DNA of 64,000 nt from Magnaporthiopsis rhizophila (lineage: Eukaryota > Ascomycota > Sordariomycetes > Magnaporthales > Magnaporthaceae). This document shows, one piece after another, positions 13,396 to 25,983 of this stretch; positions within the stretch are counted from its first letter, which is position 1; each line of letters begins with the position of its first letter. The stretch lies in assembly GCA_003049465.1 (NCBI GenBank), contig PYSS01000004.1:1-64000 (forward strand). The letters are read 5' to 3'. The notes under the pieces were generated by a model that saw nothing but the letters and a program-made list of their open reading frames with translations, made no database searches and was not told the DNA's origin. Position numbers and translations under genes: made by a program.

Positions 13396-16300
13396 ATGTA
13401 CTGGCCCGTTGGAACACCTCGCATCTACGCCACCAGCGCCAACAGCCAGGCCCCGACCTTCAGCTTCGTCATCTCCCAAGATGGTCTCCCGTCGCCCACC
13501 GACCCCGACCCGACGCCCGAACGCCCGCCGCTGCGGGACGCCGACTCATCCTCCAGCCATGATGGTCTGGCGCCGCCTCAGCCCTCGCCCCTGCTGCCCC
13601 CGGGCACGCCCCCCACGCCATTGACACCCGCCATCAAGCCTGTTGAACATGCCTTCCACCACCCTGAGGAAGCCGATCCTCACCAATATCCGCCCGGCGT
13701 CTCCTCCGCGAGCCTGTCGCAGCTTCTGAACGAGCCCGTCCTGGCCCTGCGCGTTGCCCGCTCGGGCCACCTCTTTGCCGTTATCACGGCCACATCCATG
13801 ACCGTGTGGCAGACAAAGGTGCGCCCCTCAACGGCTCGGATGAATTGCTGCCCACCGCCCGTTACTCCTGTCTAGGGTTATGCTGACGCATCTTCCTCGC
13901 GCACAATACCAGCCCACAGTCGTGCTGGCCGCCGTCGTCAGATCTGCGGCCTCTATCAAGTCGTACGGCATCAACGTCGACCTACTGCTCCGCCCAGACT
14001 CGGCCATATTCGTCGTGCGCACGAGCTCGGGCTTCCTAATAACGTACTCGCTAGCTACCGACGCCGACTCGCGCGTATACAGGCCCGTCTTCACAAGCCA
14101 TCCCAATGTGCAGAGGAGGAGGCAGAGCCACGTGGGCGGGCCGGGACATGCGGCCCCCGACCAGATCATGTGGGGCCCTGGCGAGGGATCCGGGGTCCGC
14201 GATATGAGCGTGCGCTTCAAGATGGTCATCAAGGTGGATGCGGGCATCGAGAGCGCCCTGGCGCTGGACGAGGAGCTCGTGGTGGCCACGCGCAAGCCTG
14301 CCGCCGTCCAGTGCATCCGCTGGACCCCCGACAGCACCGGCAGCCAGACCAGCACCGAGATCATGAGCCGCATGGGCTGGTTGGACAAGAAGGCCACCGT
14401 CTCGGAGATGACCAACGACCGGCCCATGAACCTGTCCACCTGGATCACCAGTGACGGCAAGGCCTATGCCGTTCAGCGGACCCCAGGCGGCCAGCCGCAC
14501 CCCGAGACGGGCGAGACGGACCCTAAGAAGCTGTTCAAGGGCTACTGCTTCCACGTTCCGCGCAACGATCCTGAGCGGGGCGCCCGTGCCGTCATCAACG
14601 CCCGCTTCTCGCTCATCGCCGTCGGGTGCGCCGACGGCAACATCCGCGTGTACTCGGTCAAAGACTATGCGGGCAATGTGCCCTCCTCTCACGTCCACGC
14701 GTTGCCAGTCTCGCGCTCGGCCTCGGGCCGGCTAACAACACTGACGTACTCGCCCGACGGCTACTGCCTCTTTGCAGGCTACGAGAAGGGCTGGGCCACC
14801 TGGAGCGTCTACGGCAAGCCGCTGAGCCACAGCTTCACGGCCGATCATGCAATGGCGGCCGCCAACGGCGAGGCCTGGCTGTCGGGCGTCAGGGATGCGG
14901 CCTGGATCGGAGGTGCGGTCGAAATGCTGCTCATTGGCATGAGGCATGAGGCCGTGTGGCTCCTCGAGATGGCTCGCAGCGCCGTCACCGGCTGCTACTG
15001 TCCCGCCAACCTGTTCCGTACCGTGCTCCAGACAACTTCCAGCGTCATGGTCTACCGGGGCTATGACCTCCCCGATCTCAGCAGCATTTCGGCGGAACCC
15101 TCCCTCTGGCATACGGCCAGCATCCCCGCCAACTACCTCCTGAACCAGTGGCCGGTTCGGTACACGGTCGTGTCCCCCGATGGGCGGTACGTTGCCGTTG
15201 CCGGACGGCGCGGCCTGGCACACTATAGCGTCAACAGCGGGCGGTGGAAGATGTTTGCAAACGAGGAAATGGAGAACGAGTTCCAGGTCAGGGGCGGTAT
15301 GTGCTGGTACCAAAACGTCCTGGTGGCGGCGGTCGAGGCCAACCGGACCTATCAGCTGCGCCTGTACTCGAGGGAGTCGGCCTTGGACAACGCCAACATT
15401 GTCTACCACCAGCAGATGCAATCCCCCGTTGTGTTGATAACGCCATCGGGCGAAGACTCGCTCCTGGTGTACGGCCACAACAACATTCTCTATCACTACA
15501 TCTTCAGCAGCACGTCGCAGACGGGCTCCGTGCGGCTGGTGCAGGTCGGCCAGATTGCGTTCCATGGAATTGTGCGGTCTCCGGCCCGGGTGAGGGGGCT
15601 CAGTTGGATGCTGCCGGAAAGCCAACAGCTCACGGGCGACCCGTCAGACGATGTCGCCGTGGCGTCGGTCCTATTCCTTGTGGATGGTAAGCTGGTTCTG
15701 CTCAACCCGTCTCTGAACGACGATGGGAATTTGAAATACGACATGCGAGTCGTCGCGCAGAGCGTCGAGTATTACTTTTGCATGTGGGATCAACCGTTTA
15801 CCGACACGCTGCCCCCGGCAGCGTCCTCGGACGGCCATGGATCGCTGGGCCTGGAAGGCCCGCCGGCTTTGGAAAACTCGCTGTGGCTGCTGGACGGCGG
15901 AGAGCTGAGGGTGTGGTCGGATATACAGGCGGTCCTCGACGTCGTCTCAACAACAGGAGGGGAGCTTCCACCGACTGCGACGCTGTCCACGGACTTTTAT
16001 CCTCTGTCCGTTCTCAGATCCAAAGGCTTCCTGCTTGGGGTCGAGCCAGAACTTGTCCAGCGGCGGGACATCAACTTTAGCTTCTTTCGATTTGCGCTGA
16101 GGGTATGTTCGCTCATCCTTTGGCCTCGGTTCTGCTTCTCACTATATCGGGCAACGCTAACCTCACGTTGTTACAGACACACCTGTTCCTCCCGGAACTG
16201 CTCCGATTCCACTTGACACGAAACGAGTCGAGCGCGGCGCTTCGCCTAGCCCAACAGTACCAGTCACTAGCCTACTTCTCGCACGGTCTCGAGATCCTGC

Positions 16301-16956
16301 TGCACCATGTTCTGGATGAGGAGGTGGATAGCGCACCGGCGCCCGAGGCGGCGACACTGCCACGCGTGTTGTCGCTATTGTCATCCTTCCCGGACTACCT
16401 GGATGTTGTTGTGCAGTGCACTCGCAAGACAGAGGCCCGGTCGTGGCGCACGCTTTTTGCATACCTGCCTCCCGCACAGGAGCTCTTTGAGGAGTCGCTC
16501 CTGCGCGGCAACCTCAAGACTGCAGGCGGATATCTGCTCGTGCTGCACACTTTCGATGAAGTCGCCTCGGCGAGCGAGCAGAGCGTCCGGCTGTTGGGAC
16601 GGGCGATGCGCGAGGGCGACTGGGAGCTGTGCAAGGAGCTCGCGCGCTTCCTGGCGGCGCTCGACGACAGCGGCGACACGCTGCGCGGGGCACTCGAGAT
16701 GGTGAACGTCAGTACAAGCGGCGGGGCCGTGGTGGCTGGCCCTCTCGCAGGGAAGTCGCCGGGGACGGGTGCCGCGGACCAGGACAACGACGGACAGCCC
16801 GTCCCTCGCCTCTCGGTGCCCCCAGCCTTCAGCAACGGGACGCTGGGCGGCAGCAACAGCAGCAGCAGCAGCAGGGATCGGAGCAGGAGCAGAGAGTCGA
16901 CCAGCAGAAGTATCCGAGGCCTCGGCATTATCGATGGGAGCAACTCGCCGGACTAG
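13396..16956 (+). CDS. ric1: Ric1, Rab-GEF (Ric1-Rgp1) subunit
   Basis: Exons 13396-13818, 13913-16102 and 16177-16956 join to 3393 bases, 1130 residues. The start is fixed by the family-typical MYWPVGTPRIYAT and by a good ACCATG context. The N-terminal two thirds is a WD40-type propeller region, with blades such as the ones around NARFSLIAVGCADGNIRVYS and LTTLTYSPDGYCLFAGYEKG. Exon 3 (residues 872 on) carries the helical RIC1 domain, recognisable from THLFLPELLRFHLTRNESSA and YFSHGLEILLHHVLDEEVD. The tail is Ser/Arg-rich, with a short AGC repeat encoding a Ser run near 16855-16875. Known role: with Rgp1 it activates Ypt6/Rab6 at the Golgi for endosome-to-Golgi transport. The length fits fungal Ric1. 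A Pro-rich insert at about residues 30-80 is probably disordered. Confidence 0.93.
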
Positions 16957-17775
16957 TAGCCTTGATGGTGCTGTGCACAGGTGGCCGAAGCTAAAGGTGC
17001 TTGGCCTCTCGCTTCAAGTCTATCCTCTCCTCGCCAGGCTACATTTTTGATTTTGTTCTTTTTTCATATTCTAGCCTTCTGTCTTTTTTTTTTTTTTTCT
17101 CTTCCAGTTCGGGGTTTCTTGGATAGACATAGGGTGAATCGGGATTTGCGGCTTCCATGTCTTCCCTCAACCCGAGGAAATGGATGCGGTATTGACCCCA
17201 AAAAATAGCGTTGCATACCTAGGCGTATTGAATGGATGCGGTCGATAATTGTTGGAACGGGGCAATCCAGTTTCCCTTTTTTTTTTTTTTTCTTGCCATG
17301 CATTCCATGTGATGTAAGTGCTGGAAGTGTGCGTGCGATGTCGACATATATTGTTGCGCTGGGGCGGATTCCTTCCACCAGGTACACCGCACTGGCAGGG
17401 CGGGCGCCCCACAGTCTGACGGAGCTTCCAGACTCGAGTGCGCACATACAGGATCGTGCCCAATCCGCGAGGCGGGAGCGGGCGGGGAGCAATCAAGAGC
17501 CAGATCAATTTAATTCTATCCATCTGCCAGGACGGAACCCAGAGCAATACCATCCACCACGCATCACCATACACTCCATACACACACTCTCATCTCAATC
17601 CGTCGCTCGTTGCCATCCATTTGGTCCTTTTCCTGACCCTGCGTGCCGTCGCCAGCCCCACCCGCCAAGGCAACCGCGGCCTTCATAATCTTATCCGCTG
17701 TGTAGTGAGGACGTCTTCACTTGTGACGCAGCCGCCACCGAACTGAACCGGACCACGGGGCCAACCGCCGCGACA
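16957..17775. other. ric1 3' region and CK2 beta promoter/leader
   Basis: The stretch holds T-rich runs (17085-17100 and 17277-17291) downstream of ric1. Nearer the kinase-subunit gene there is a C-rich leader. I see no open frame with coding character. Confidence 0.5.
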
Positions 17776-19066
17776 ATGGACGACTTTGGCAGCGAGTCCG
17801 ATAGCGACTATACCAGTTATTGGCGGGATTGGGTAAGTCTAGACGCCTCTTGCCGTCGTCCGCATCGCTCCACCCATTATCTCCCCCTCTGCCCGCTCTC
17901 TCGATCCATCCTTCCCGCTCACCCCGTTTGCTCCTGTTTGCTTCTGTTGATCCCGACCCGCGACCCCGCTTCCCACCTCACACGTCCTACGCCCGCCGCC
18001 CCCTACTGGATGGCGCGCTCGCCCATCTAGATGCGTCGCAAATTCGCCAGAGACCTCTAGACATGTGATGCTGACTCGGCGCCTCTTGCCTCGCTCTCCC
18101 GCAGTTCATCGGCTCCAAGGGCAACGAGTACTACTGCGAGATCGACGAGGAATACCTCACCGACCGCTTCAACCTGACGGGTCTGAACACCGAGGTTTCC
18201 TACTATCAATATGCGCTGGATCTCATCACCGATGTTTTCGACATGGACTGCGACGATGAGATGCGCGAGACGATAGAAAAGTCGGCGCGCCATCTCTACG
18301 GCCTGGTCCACGCTCGCTACATCGTCACCACGCGCGGTCTCACAAAGATGGTATGGCCGCCGCCCTATCACCGCATCGTCTGTGTCTCTTTCATTTCTGT
18401 CTGTCTACCTGGCCTGGCCTGGCCTGTGGCTGGGCAGAAGACATGGATTGCATCTGGATTGCCCACTCGGCTTACTCACACATCTTCCTTACCATCTCCA
18501 AACAGCTCGACAAATATAAGAAAGGCGAGTTCGGCAAGTGTCCACGCGTCAACTGTGGCTCGCACCCGCTGCTACCCATGGGCCTGTGCGACATACCCAA
18601 CGTCAAGCCCGTCAAGCTTTACTGCGCGCGCTGCGAGGACATTTACAACCCCAAATCGACGCGCCACGCCGGCATCGACGGCGCCTACTTTGGCACCTCG
18701 TTCCACAACATCCTGTTCCAGGTCTACCCGAGCTTCATACCCGCCAAGTCGGCCGAGCGCTACGTGCCACGCGTCTTTGGCTTCAAGGTCCACGGCTCCG
18801 CCGCCCTGATCCGCTGGCAGTCGGCCCGCCGCGACAGCATGCGCCGCCGCCTGCGCAAGATGGAGATCGAGAGCGGCTTCAAGGACGGGGCCGACGAGGA
18901 TGGGGTCGAGGAGGATGGGGAAGAAGAGGAGGAGGAGGACGACGACGAGGACGGCCTCGGTTTCCCTCAGCTGCAGGAGGGCACAGAAGGGGTTGCTCTT
19001 GCGGAAGGGTCTAATGCCGCTTCCTCACGCCCTGGAGGTGGTGACAGCATGGTGCTTGGGGCCTAA
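17776..19066 (+). CDS. ckb1: Casein kinase 2 regulatory (beta) subunit
   Basis: Exons 17776-17832, 18105-18350 and 18506-19066 join to 864 bases, 287 residues. The protein has the full CK2-beta layout. The N-terminus MDDFGSESDSDYTSYW holds acidic Ser sites. WFIGSKGNEYYCEIDEEYL and the FNLTGLNTEV acidic region follow. A four-Cys zinc-binding dimer motif is present (C113-PRVN-C118 and C141-AR-C144). The C-terminal helix contacts the catalytic subunit. The tail from about residue 240 is a long Glu/Asp run, as in several fungal subunits. It tethers and regulates CK2 catalytic subunits, which act in growth, chromatin and (in Neurospora) the clock. Fungi carry two beta paralogues; I cannot fully separate CKB1 from CKB2, so the symbol is a best guess. 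Intron 1 is 272 bases, longer than most in the window. Confidence 0.93.
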
Positions 19067-20266
19067 TAAGAGAGCCGATTTTTTCTTTATAATGTTTCGT
19101 TTTTGTCAGCAAAGAAGCAAAAGAAACAAGAGGATTGAAACACAGATATTGGGTTGAAAGGACTGTGCGATCTGCTCATGTCTTTTTTTCCACTTTCTGT
19201 TTCATTTCTTTCTTTTTCCCTTCTTCTTGGCCCTTTAACAAACATATCGGTCCCAACCCCTCGGGGCCCGCGCTACGATTTTGATACCCATTTTTTGGGC
19301 GGAATTTGCTCATAAATATGACGACTCATGTGGGAAAGGAAAGGGAGACCTGGGTTAATACGAGCATGGATTGCCCATAATTACTCCTCCTCGCCATTCC
19401 TTACCACTTTTTGATATTCTCTCCCCCTTCTTATTCCAAGGATGTCGAGTGTTGTACTGTGATGGACATGTCCAGAAATAAATTCGGGTTGTGGGATTTT
19501 TGTGTAATTCTTTTTATACTCACATCAAGGTCACACGTGGGCGGTCCTGTGAAGGGGTTAGGTTGTTTTTATGGAGCACGAGGTTTGACGCTCTCGTTGC
19601 ACTTGGCATCATGCTTTTCCTCGTGCATATGACTCTGTTTTCTGGGGTGACATGCACAAAGGCAGCCGGGGAACCTTTCCCTTTGTTTTCGGTTTTAGTC
19701 TACGAACATGGGTGCAAGTTGAGTGATGTAGAACAAAGATCCTGGTTGCATCGGGCACCGATTCGTGTTGAGCACTGAGCCCTGAAATATGTTCTCACAG
19801 TATCTACTTTACATAGCTAACAATCCAAGAGAGATGAGTGAAAACATGGGAAAATCAAAGTCATGACCGGAAGGGCAGAAGGGGCATATATATGATTTGA
19901 AAAGCAAAGACCAATCCCAACAAGAAAAAAAAATTGTACAAACAAAATCCAGTCGGAGATGACTTTCCACCCAAAGTAACGCCATGAGATGCTTCAAAAT
20001 CCCGAGTAGTGGGCCCCTTTTAGCCCATAACTCTCCCAGAAATTAAAAAAAAAAAAAAAAAAAAAAAAAGAAAGATGTGAAGCCTACGCGCAATGCGAGC
20101 CGGTGCTGTTGCCTCGCATAGTAAGCAAGGGGCTATGCGATACGAGGCAGCCCTGCCGAGAACGGGTCGGGAAAATGCCTTGGTAAAACAGGTACGATCG
20201 ACGATGAGATCTCCGCGGGTATCATACCCAAACAGGCCAAACGAGCAGAAACGAGAATGATGACGT
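19067..20266. other. Intergenic region between convergent CK2 beta and dpp1 genes
   Basis: This 1.2 kb is bounded by two convergent gene ends, so it should hold two 3' untranslated regions and terminators. It is T-rich (19100-19240) and includes a 25-base A run at 20045-20069. No gene is supported. Confidence 0.55.
20045..20069. repeat. Oligo-A tract (25 A)
   Basis: An uninterrupted run of 25 A in the convergent intergenic region. Read on the other strand it is oligo-T, about 200 bases past the dpp1 stop. Confidence 0.9.
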
Positions 20267-21756
20267 CTAGACCCTGTTGTCGGCGTCCAGGTGATGCCCT
20301 GGTGGTGGAGAGGCCCGAGAGGTCATGCTGCTGTTCTCCCCTCGCTTCATGGGGCCGGTGGTGCTGGCGGTGTCGATGTGGGCCCGCCTGACGCTGTCAT
20401 AGTCGGTGTTCAGGGTAGCAAGGTTCTGCTGCTGGGAGGAGTTGACAGCCTCCTCATCGCCCGCGCGCGACCAGTCGTTCTTGTTGGTGGCGTAGCTGTA
20501 GCTACCGATTCCAGCCCAGTAGGCCTTGTCGTTGCTGCGGGGGCCCCAAGCCCAACCGGCGCCCTGGGTGATGGGCAGGTGGTAGTAGCGGAAGGCGAAG
20601 ACGGCGGTGATGACACCAATGGCAAATCCAAACATGATGTCGAAGGCGTGGTGACGGAAGTCGAACCAGCGCGAGCTCGAGATGAAGACGGCACCGAACG
20701 TGGGCAGGCAGGCGATCAGAAGAAGATAGAGAGGCGGGGCGGCGGCCGACAGGCGAACGGCAGCGACAGCGCGGGAGTGCGAGGCGATGCGCTTAGCAGC
20801 CTGCGGGTCCGCGGGCCTCGAGAGCTCCTCGCCCGCGATGCCGGCATTGACGGTACCGTCGCTCTGCTGCCTCCGATCGACAAGCTCGTACATCTCGTCC
20901 GACGGCGAGCCAGACCGACGTAGGCGCGACGGGAAGGCGCTAAAGCCGGCGGCGTTGGAGTAGTTCGCGGGCGTGAGGAACGGGATGGTGATGGCAAACT
21001 TGGAAGCAATGAAGAGCGAAAGGTACAGCAGACCGGCCGACGAGGACGAGCTGTGTCCACTGGGGAAGGAGCGGAATCCATCTTCCAACTTGTAACGGTC
21101 GGGTTGGGTGCAGATGTCGGCGCTGACCAGCTGGCCGTTGCTGGTGGTATTGGCAATGCCGCCAACGACGTAAAGGCCAACGTTGGCGAGATCGGGCATG
21201 CAGCGGGAGAGCATGTCGGGGCGCGGTTTGCCGAACATGTTCTTCATGCCATTGGTGACAAACCAGGCGCCGCAGCACGACAGGGCCAGACCAAGCAGGC
21301 CCTGGTGAAGCTCCCACAACTTTCTCCTCCAGATGAGTCCCTTCGGTGTTCCAGGGGGCACGGTCGATCCGGGAACCATGACAAGAGAGATGATGACGAT
21401 AAGAATCATGGGCACAACCGTGTTCGCGATGCCGGCCCGAACCATTGGCACGGTTTCTTTCTCGGTAAATGGGAATCTGAACCGGATGGAAGCGCACGGC
21501 CATGCAATTAGCATCAACACAAGAGGACGGGACTCACGGCCAAACACGCCCAAGAGCGAGCGCAGTTATTGATGTGAACTTACGATATGTGAGGGCTCTC
21601 CAGCTGAAATGGGCGCATGTTTGGCTTCATCTTGCCAAGCCAGTAACCGACACCTCCTACAACAAGGAGGACGACCCAGTCAAAGACATAGGACGACAGC
21701 AGCAGGAGCGGCGTGCCCGTCTGACGGCGAGGGGCCGGGCCCCGAAATTCGTCCAT
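20267..21756 (-). CDS. dpp1: PAP2-type lipid phosphate phosphatase (Dpp1/Lpp1 family)
   Basis: Exons on the minus strand: 21756-21584 and 21476-20267 (1383 bases, 460 residues). All three PAP2 motifs are intact: KNMFGKPRP (K-x6-RP), PSGH, and SRWFDFRHHAFD (SR-x5-H-x3-D). About six hydrophobic segments fit a multi-pass membrane enzyme. Family role: it removes phosphate from diacylglycerol pyrophosphate, phosphatidate and related lipids in vacuolar or Golgi membranes. A loop of about 70 polar residues between the PSGH and SR-x5-H motifs (after SAFPSRLRRSGSPSDEMYEL) is longer than in yeast Dpp1. I chose the ATG at 21756 because its context (A at -3, G at +4) is strong. An in-frame ATG at 21855 would add 33 residues but sits in a weak context. 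Substrate preference cannot be read from sequence. Confidence 0.9.
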
Positions 21757-24616
21757 CCTGATATACGAGTGCGAGGAGGAGAGGCTGTTGAAGAGTTGAC
21801 GTGCTTTAGAGTGGTGAGTGTTTCTGTCGTAATTATCGGCGCCGTTCCCTAGCATCGGGAAGCGGGATGATAAAAGGGTGGATGAGGAAGGGGGGAGTGC
21901 AGGGCAAGTAAGCTGGGCTGTTGGAGGAAGCAGCGCTTGGTTTTAAGAGAAGAACAATTGGGAGAGGATGGGCGGCAGGGTAAGCCGGACGCAGGCCAAT
22001 TCGATAGGTGGTGGGTGGGTGTGGTAGCCAAAGTTCGAAAAAAAGCACAGGGCGAGGCGACGACGAGTCGGGACTGGTGCGAGCCGTTAGCGCGCGTGGA
22101 GTACGAGCCGGGGCCCAAGGGAGCCGCCAACCTGCTGAGGGCGGCAGCTGGGGTTGGAGCGCGGGTGGAGAGAATCAGCAGTTTCATTCGGCTGCCAGAA
22201 TAGCCTGGGAAAAAAGAACAGACGGAGCGAATGGAGACCCTGAGAAGGCCGCGCAAGCAAAGTCTGGACCCTCCATGCGGGAGTGGAGATTGACCCAGCT
22301 TTGGTTTGAAGGTTCCTGGCGATGCACCTAGAATAGATAGGCTGTGCTCACCTTGGTTTGGCAAAAAGACTCTATTCAGAGAAGCCGATTGCCGGGCGAC
22401 GCAAACGCTCGAGTCGCCCCCTTCGTGTCTCTGAGGGTAGCTTTTTGGGTTGTGGCGATTTGCGGTGCTGCCTTGGTGATCTGCAGCCTGTTTATACAGC
22501 AGAGCACAGCCTCGACGCGATGTACAGCCTGCCTGGTTCGCCACACCACTCTACGAGCCGTATGAAACCGACTTAGGCGTCGTGCTTTTCCTGATGTAGT
22601 AATCGAATTCCCGTTCGGCCGCTAGGCTGCACCTTAGCGAGAGGATCGCGCTGCACGAAGGAAATGAATCTAGATGTCGTGCTGCAGTAGCCCTGGTTGG
22701 AGACCGGAGGATCGAAAAGAAGAGATGGTAGACCGAGGCACTGGAGAAAACATGAAGATGAAAATTAAAATGGAAGAGAAAGAAAAGCCACCATAGATAT
22801 CTCGGAATTCGAGGGTTTAAGGATTGGTTGGTTCATTGGTTTAATGACCCCTTTCCCCTTTCAAACAACCTGGACAAAGAGCGAAAATAAAAAATAAAAA
22901 AATGCGAAAAAGACATGGGCAGCCAGCGATCGATTCCGATTCGAGTGCGATCGCATAGCCTCCCGTAATCCATCGCTCGCCGGCGCAGCGCCCCAATTCC
23001 ACGCAAAGTTTGCACTACCATTCAATATACTATACACACGCGGCCCGAAGTACGTAGCCCTGGCCATTCCGCTAACTCATTATCCAGACCGACAGCCTCT
23101 GGGGTCAAGCATGGAGGGAGTGCGGAGGTGCAATATGTATGTTCAAATTGACAGGCGGGCAAAAAGCAAAAAAAGAAAAACTGACTCTACATACTACCGT
23201 GATCCTACAGGTTTGCCAAGTGAGGCTGAGTCGGCATCACACTCGCCAGGGGTGTCCCTTGAAACCCACCAAGGCCCTTGAAAGAGAGAAAAAAGAAAGC
23301 CACCACACCACCCAAAACTGCCCCTTTCTGCATTCCGGAACGTCACCCGGCTTTCTCGGGGCCCAATGACACCTTGCCGTCCCATCCGCGGGTCTGTGAC
23401 AATTCGACACTGGACCCTGGCACGCGTTTTGTTGCTATTTAAAAAATTAGAAATGATCCAGAAAAAGGACAGACAGAGAGGCTGAAGGAATAAAAAAAAA
23501 AAAGAGACGAACAGGGAAAGAAAATAAAAGCTTTGATCCAAAAGTTTGCCTCTTTGGGATTGGCACCGCACCGCGTTGGGCGACAGGGAGGCCTGCGTTG
23601 CATCGTCATCATCATCATCATCTCCACGAAAAGTCGTCATCCTTCGGGCTCGGTATATTCTCTCGTAAATTAAATGCGGCCGCCCTCCCGCGCCGTCCCC
23701 TCCCCTCCATGCCAGGGTCTTTCCTGTCCGCATATTTTACGTTGCATCGCAGAAACACCCAGCATGAATGGGGATTACGTATGGTCGAGAGGGTTTCCAA
23801 AGGTTGTCGGTCCATGGGGGGTACGCATTCGGCGAACATGCCCGCCCCCGCCCGCATTCGATTCAAACGAGGCAAAAAATTCCAAAACAGCACAAACAGG
23901 TTGTTTGTTTCCCTCGATGCGATTGTGGCGGCACCGATTACGTGGGCACATGCAGTTGATGCTTTCGTTCTTTTTACCTCGGTGTGGTGAGTGTGCCAGT
24001 CGGTGGTGGATCTGGGGAAATCAAATTTCGGTTCCTTGTGCGGTAGCGAGCCTGCCACCGCCGTTCGGAATGCGATGCGGTCTAGCCAGATTGATCAATA
24101 ATTGTCCATAAAGTCTGGAAATTGGAGGAAAGATATGGAGACAACAAAGGAAGCGAAGAAGAAGTCCGAGGCTTCGGATGGAATCTTGGGCGACTTTACT
24201 TACCTACCTAGATACCCTGAGCCGGCGTCATTCCCAAAAGCCGATTAGCGATTGATCATTACATCACGTGAGTACCGTTCCATTGGAATCGCTTCACCGC
24301 TGCTAAACATTGTAACTATCATCCACCCCAATAAGCTGCATCACAGGGAAACGGGAAACCGGCAAATGAAAGCAGCGCGACGTGAGAAATGAGCCTTAAT
24401 ATACGTCATATGCCTGAGCCCATATGATATTGGCGGGCTGCTGAGCCTAGCAATCACACATGTGCTTGGGAGTTGCCAGATATTTAACAAACGTGGTCGA
24501 TATATGATACAGAAAGGCGCGGTCCGGGGGTGCAAATGGTTGGAGTATTGGCACACATCCCTCCGGAGTGGAGGGGACCGAGTGCCGTGCGCCCCGGGCC
24601 GCCGTCGTACTCTCGC
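21757..24616. other. Gene-free stretch between dpp1 and rml2
   Basis: The left part is dpp1 promoter and leader. The right end is downstream of rml2. The middle (22600-24300) has A-rich and purine runs, a CATCATCATCATC stretch near 23603-23620, and a TACCTACCTA motif at 24201-24210. Open frames here are short and without coding bias. No gene or RNA gene is supported. Confidence 0.55.
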
Positions 24617-25983
24617 TTAGACTCGCGACGACTTGTTCCGCCTCTTGCCTTGGTTCCTGACACGGGGCACCACAACCCACTTGTTGATATTGGACTTTCT
24701 TCTTGTCTTGTAACCACCTTTGGCCTGTCGATGTTGTTAGCATCTTGAGTGACGCTATGGGAGATGTCTTGCAGTTATCGAGGACGGTGTGGGCAAGATC
24801 GAGAGGGGTAGGGAGAGAGGCAGAGGGGAGAAATAGAACTTACAGGTGTCCCCCAAGGGCTCGTCGGGTGGCGGCGACCCTTGGACTTACCTCGACCTCC
24901 TCCGTGGGGATGGTCGACTTGAGGAAGATAATGTCAGTCACAGAGTCTGAGAGACAGGAGGCAATAAGTGAGCTGGAGCTTCTTACCGGAGTTCATGGCG
25001 ACACCACGCACCGTCGGCCGAATGTTCAGCCAACGGCTTCTACCGGCCTTGCCTAACTGTCGGTACTGGTGCATGATATTGCTAGCCTGGCCGATGGTGG
25101 CGCAGGCGTCCTTGCTAATCCTCCGAACCTCGCCGCTCTGCAGGCGGACCGTGACGTATTTTCCCGTCATGATCTTGCTGCCGTCGGCCCTGGTCTCCTC
25201 GTCCTTGGATACGATAATGGCGTACGTGCCGGCGCTCCGGCAGAAAACGGCGCCTCTATCCTTGGTGGAGCCGACGTTGTAAACCATGGTCTGCACGGGA
25301 ATCAGGTGGACGGGCAGGCAGTTCCCGCGGAAGGCCGTCTTGGCCGCCAGGATACCCGGATCAATGACGCCACCCATGCTGTCGAGGAGGTCCTGCGGGA
25401 TACCAGCACGATAGCTCTGCACCACGTCTCCGGCGCGCATGCCTTCGGCGGCGACGATGTACGACTTCTTCTTGGTGGCCTGGTCGACCAGTAGGGCGAT
25501 GTGCGCGCTGCGCCCCGGGTCGTACTCGATGCGCTCGACCGTGTGCGGGCCGGGATTGCTCCTCTGAAAGTCGACGGTGCGGATGCGTCGCTTGACGCCA
25601 CCTCCGCGGTGCCGCACCGTGATCCTTCCTTGGTTATTACGGCCACCCTTGGACATGCCCTTCTTGGGGAAGGTCAACCGCATATAGGGGCGGCCCTTCC
25701 AGATGTGGTCGTTGATCGGCCGCTTCAGGTGGCGCAGGCCCGGTGTGCGCGGCTTGTAGGTGCGCATGAGGACCGTCATCGTCTCGTTCCCCCTGTCTTT
25801 AAAGGCTGTTGCGAGGCCGCTGCCGCCAGGGGCGCCGGAGGTCGGGGTGCTCGCTGTCGGCTGCACCGAGGGTGTTGCGTATCCTCGCCGAAAGCACTGT
25901 CCCATGACGGCCCGGCAGGCAGCAGACAGGGTACCGCCGGCCAGCGCCATGGGTATCAATCGCGGCTGAAGCATGGTGGCCAC
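24617..25983 (-). CDS. rml2: Mitochondrial large-subunit ribosomal protein uL2 (Rml2)
   Basis: Exons on the minus strand: 25983-24987, 24917-24844 and 24724-24617 (1179 bases, 392 residues). A Ser/Ala/Arg-bearing, acid-free N-terminus of about 35 residues looks like a mitochondrial targeting peptide. The uL2 core follows: RTYKPRTPGLRHLKRP, the GRNNQGRITVRHRGGGVKRR RNA-binding block, and the C-terminal block ending VDHPHGGGRGKSKG. The His of that HPHGGG motif is the conserved residue near the peptidyl transferase centre in bacterial L2. The last exon ends in a basic NQGKRRNKSSRV tail. The last two introns (69 and 119 bases) interrupt this conserved block, and only the spliced form restores it. 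The gene is divergent from the cyclin gene across a 1.9-kb gap. Confidence 0.95.
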
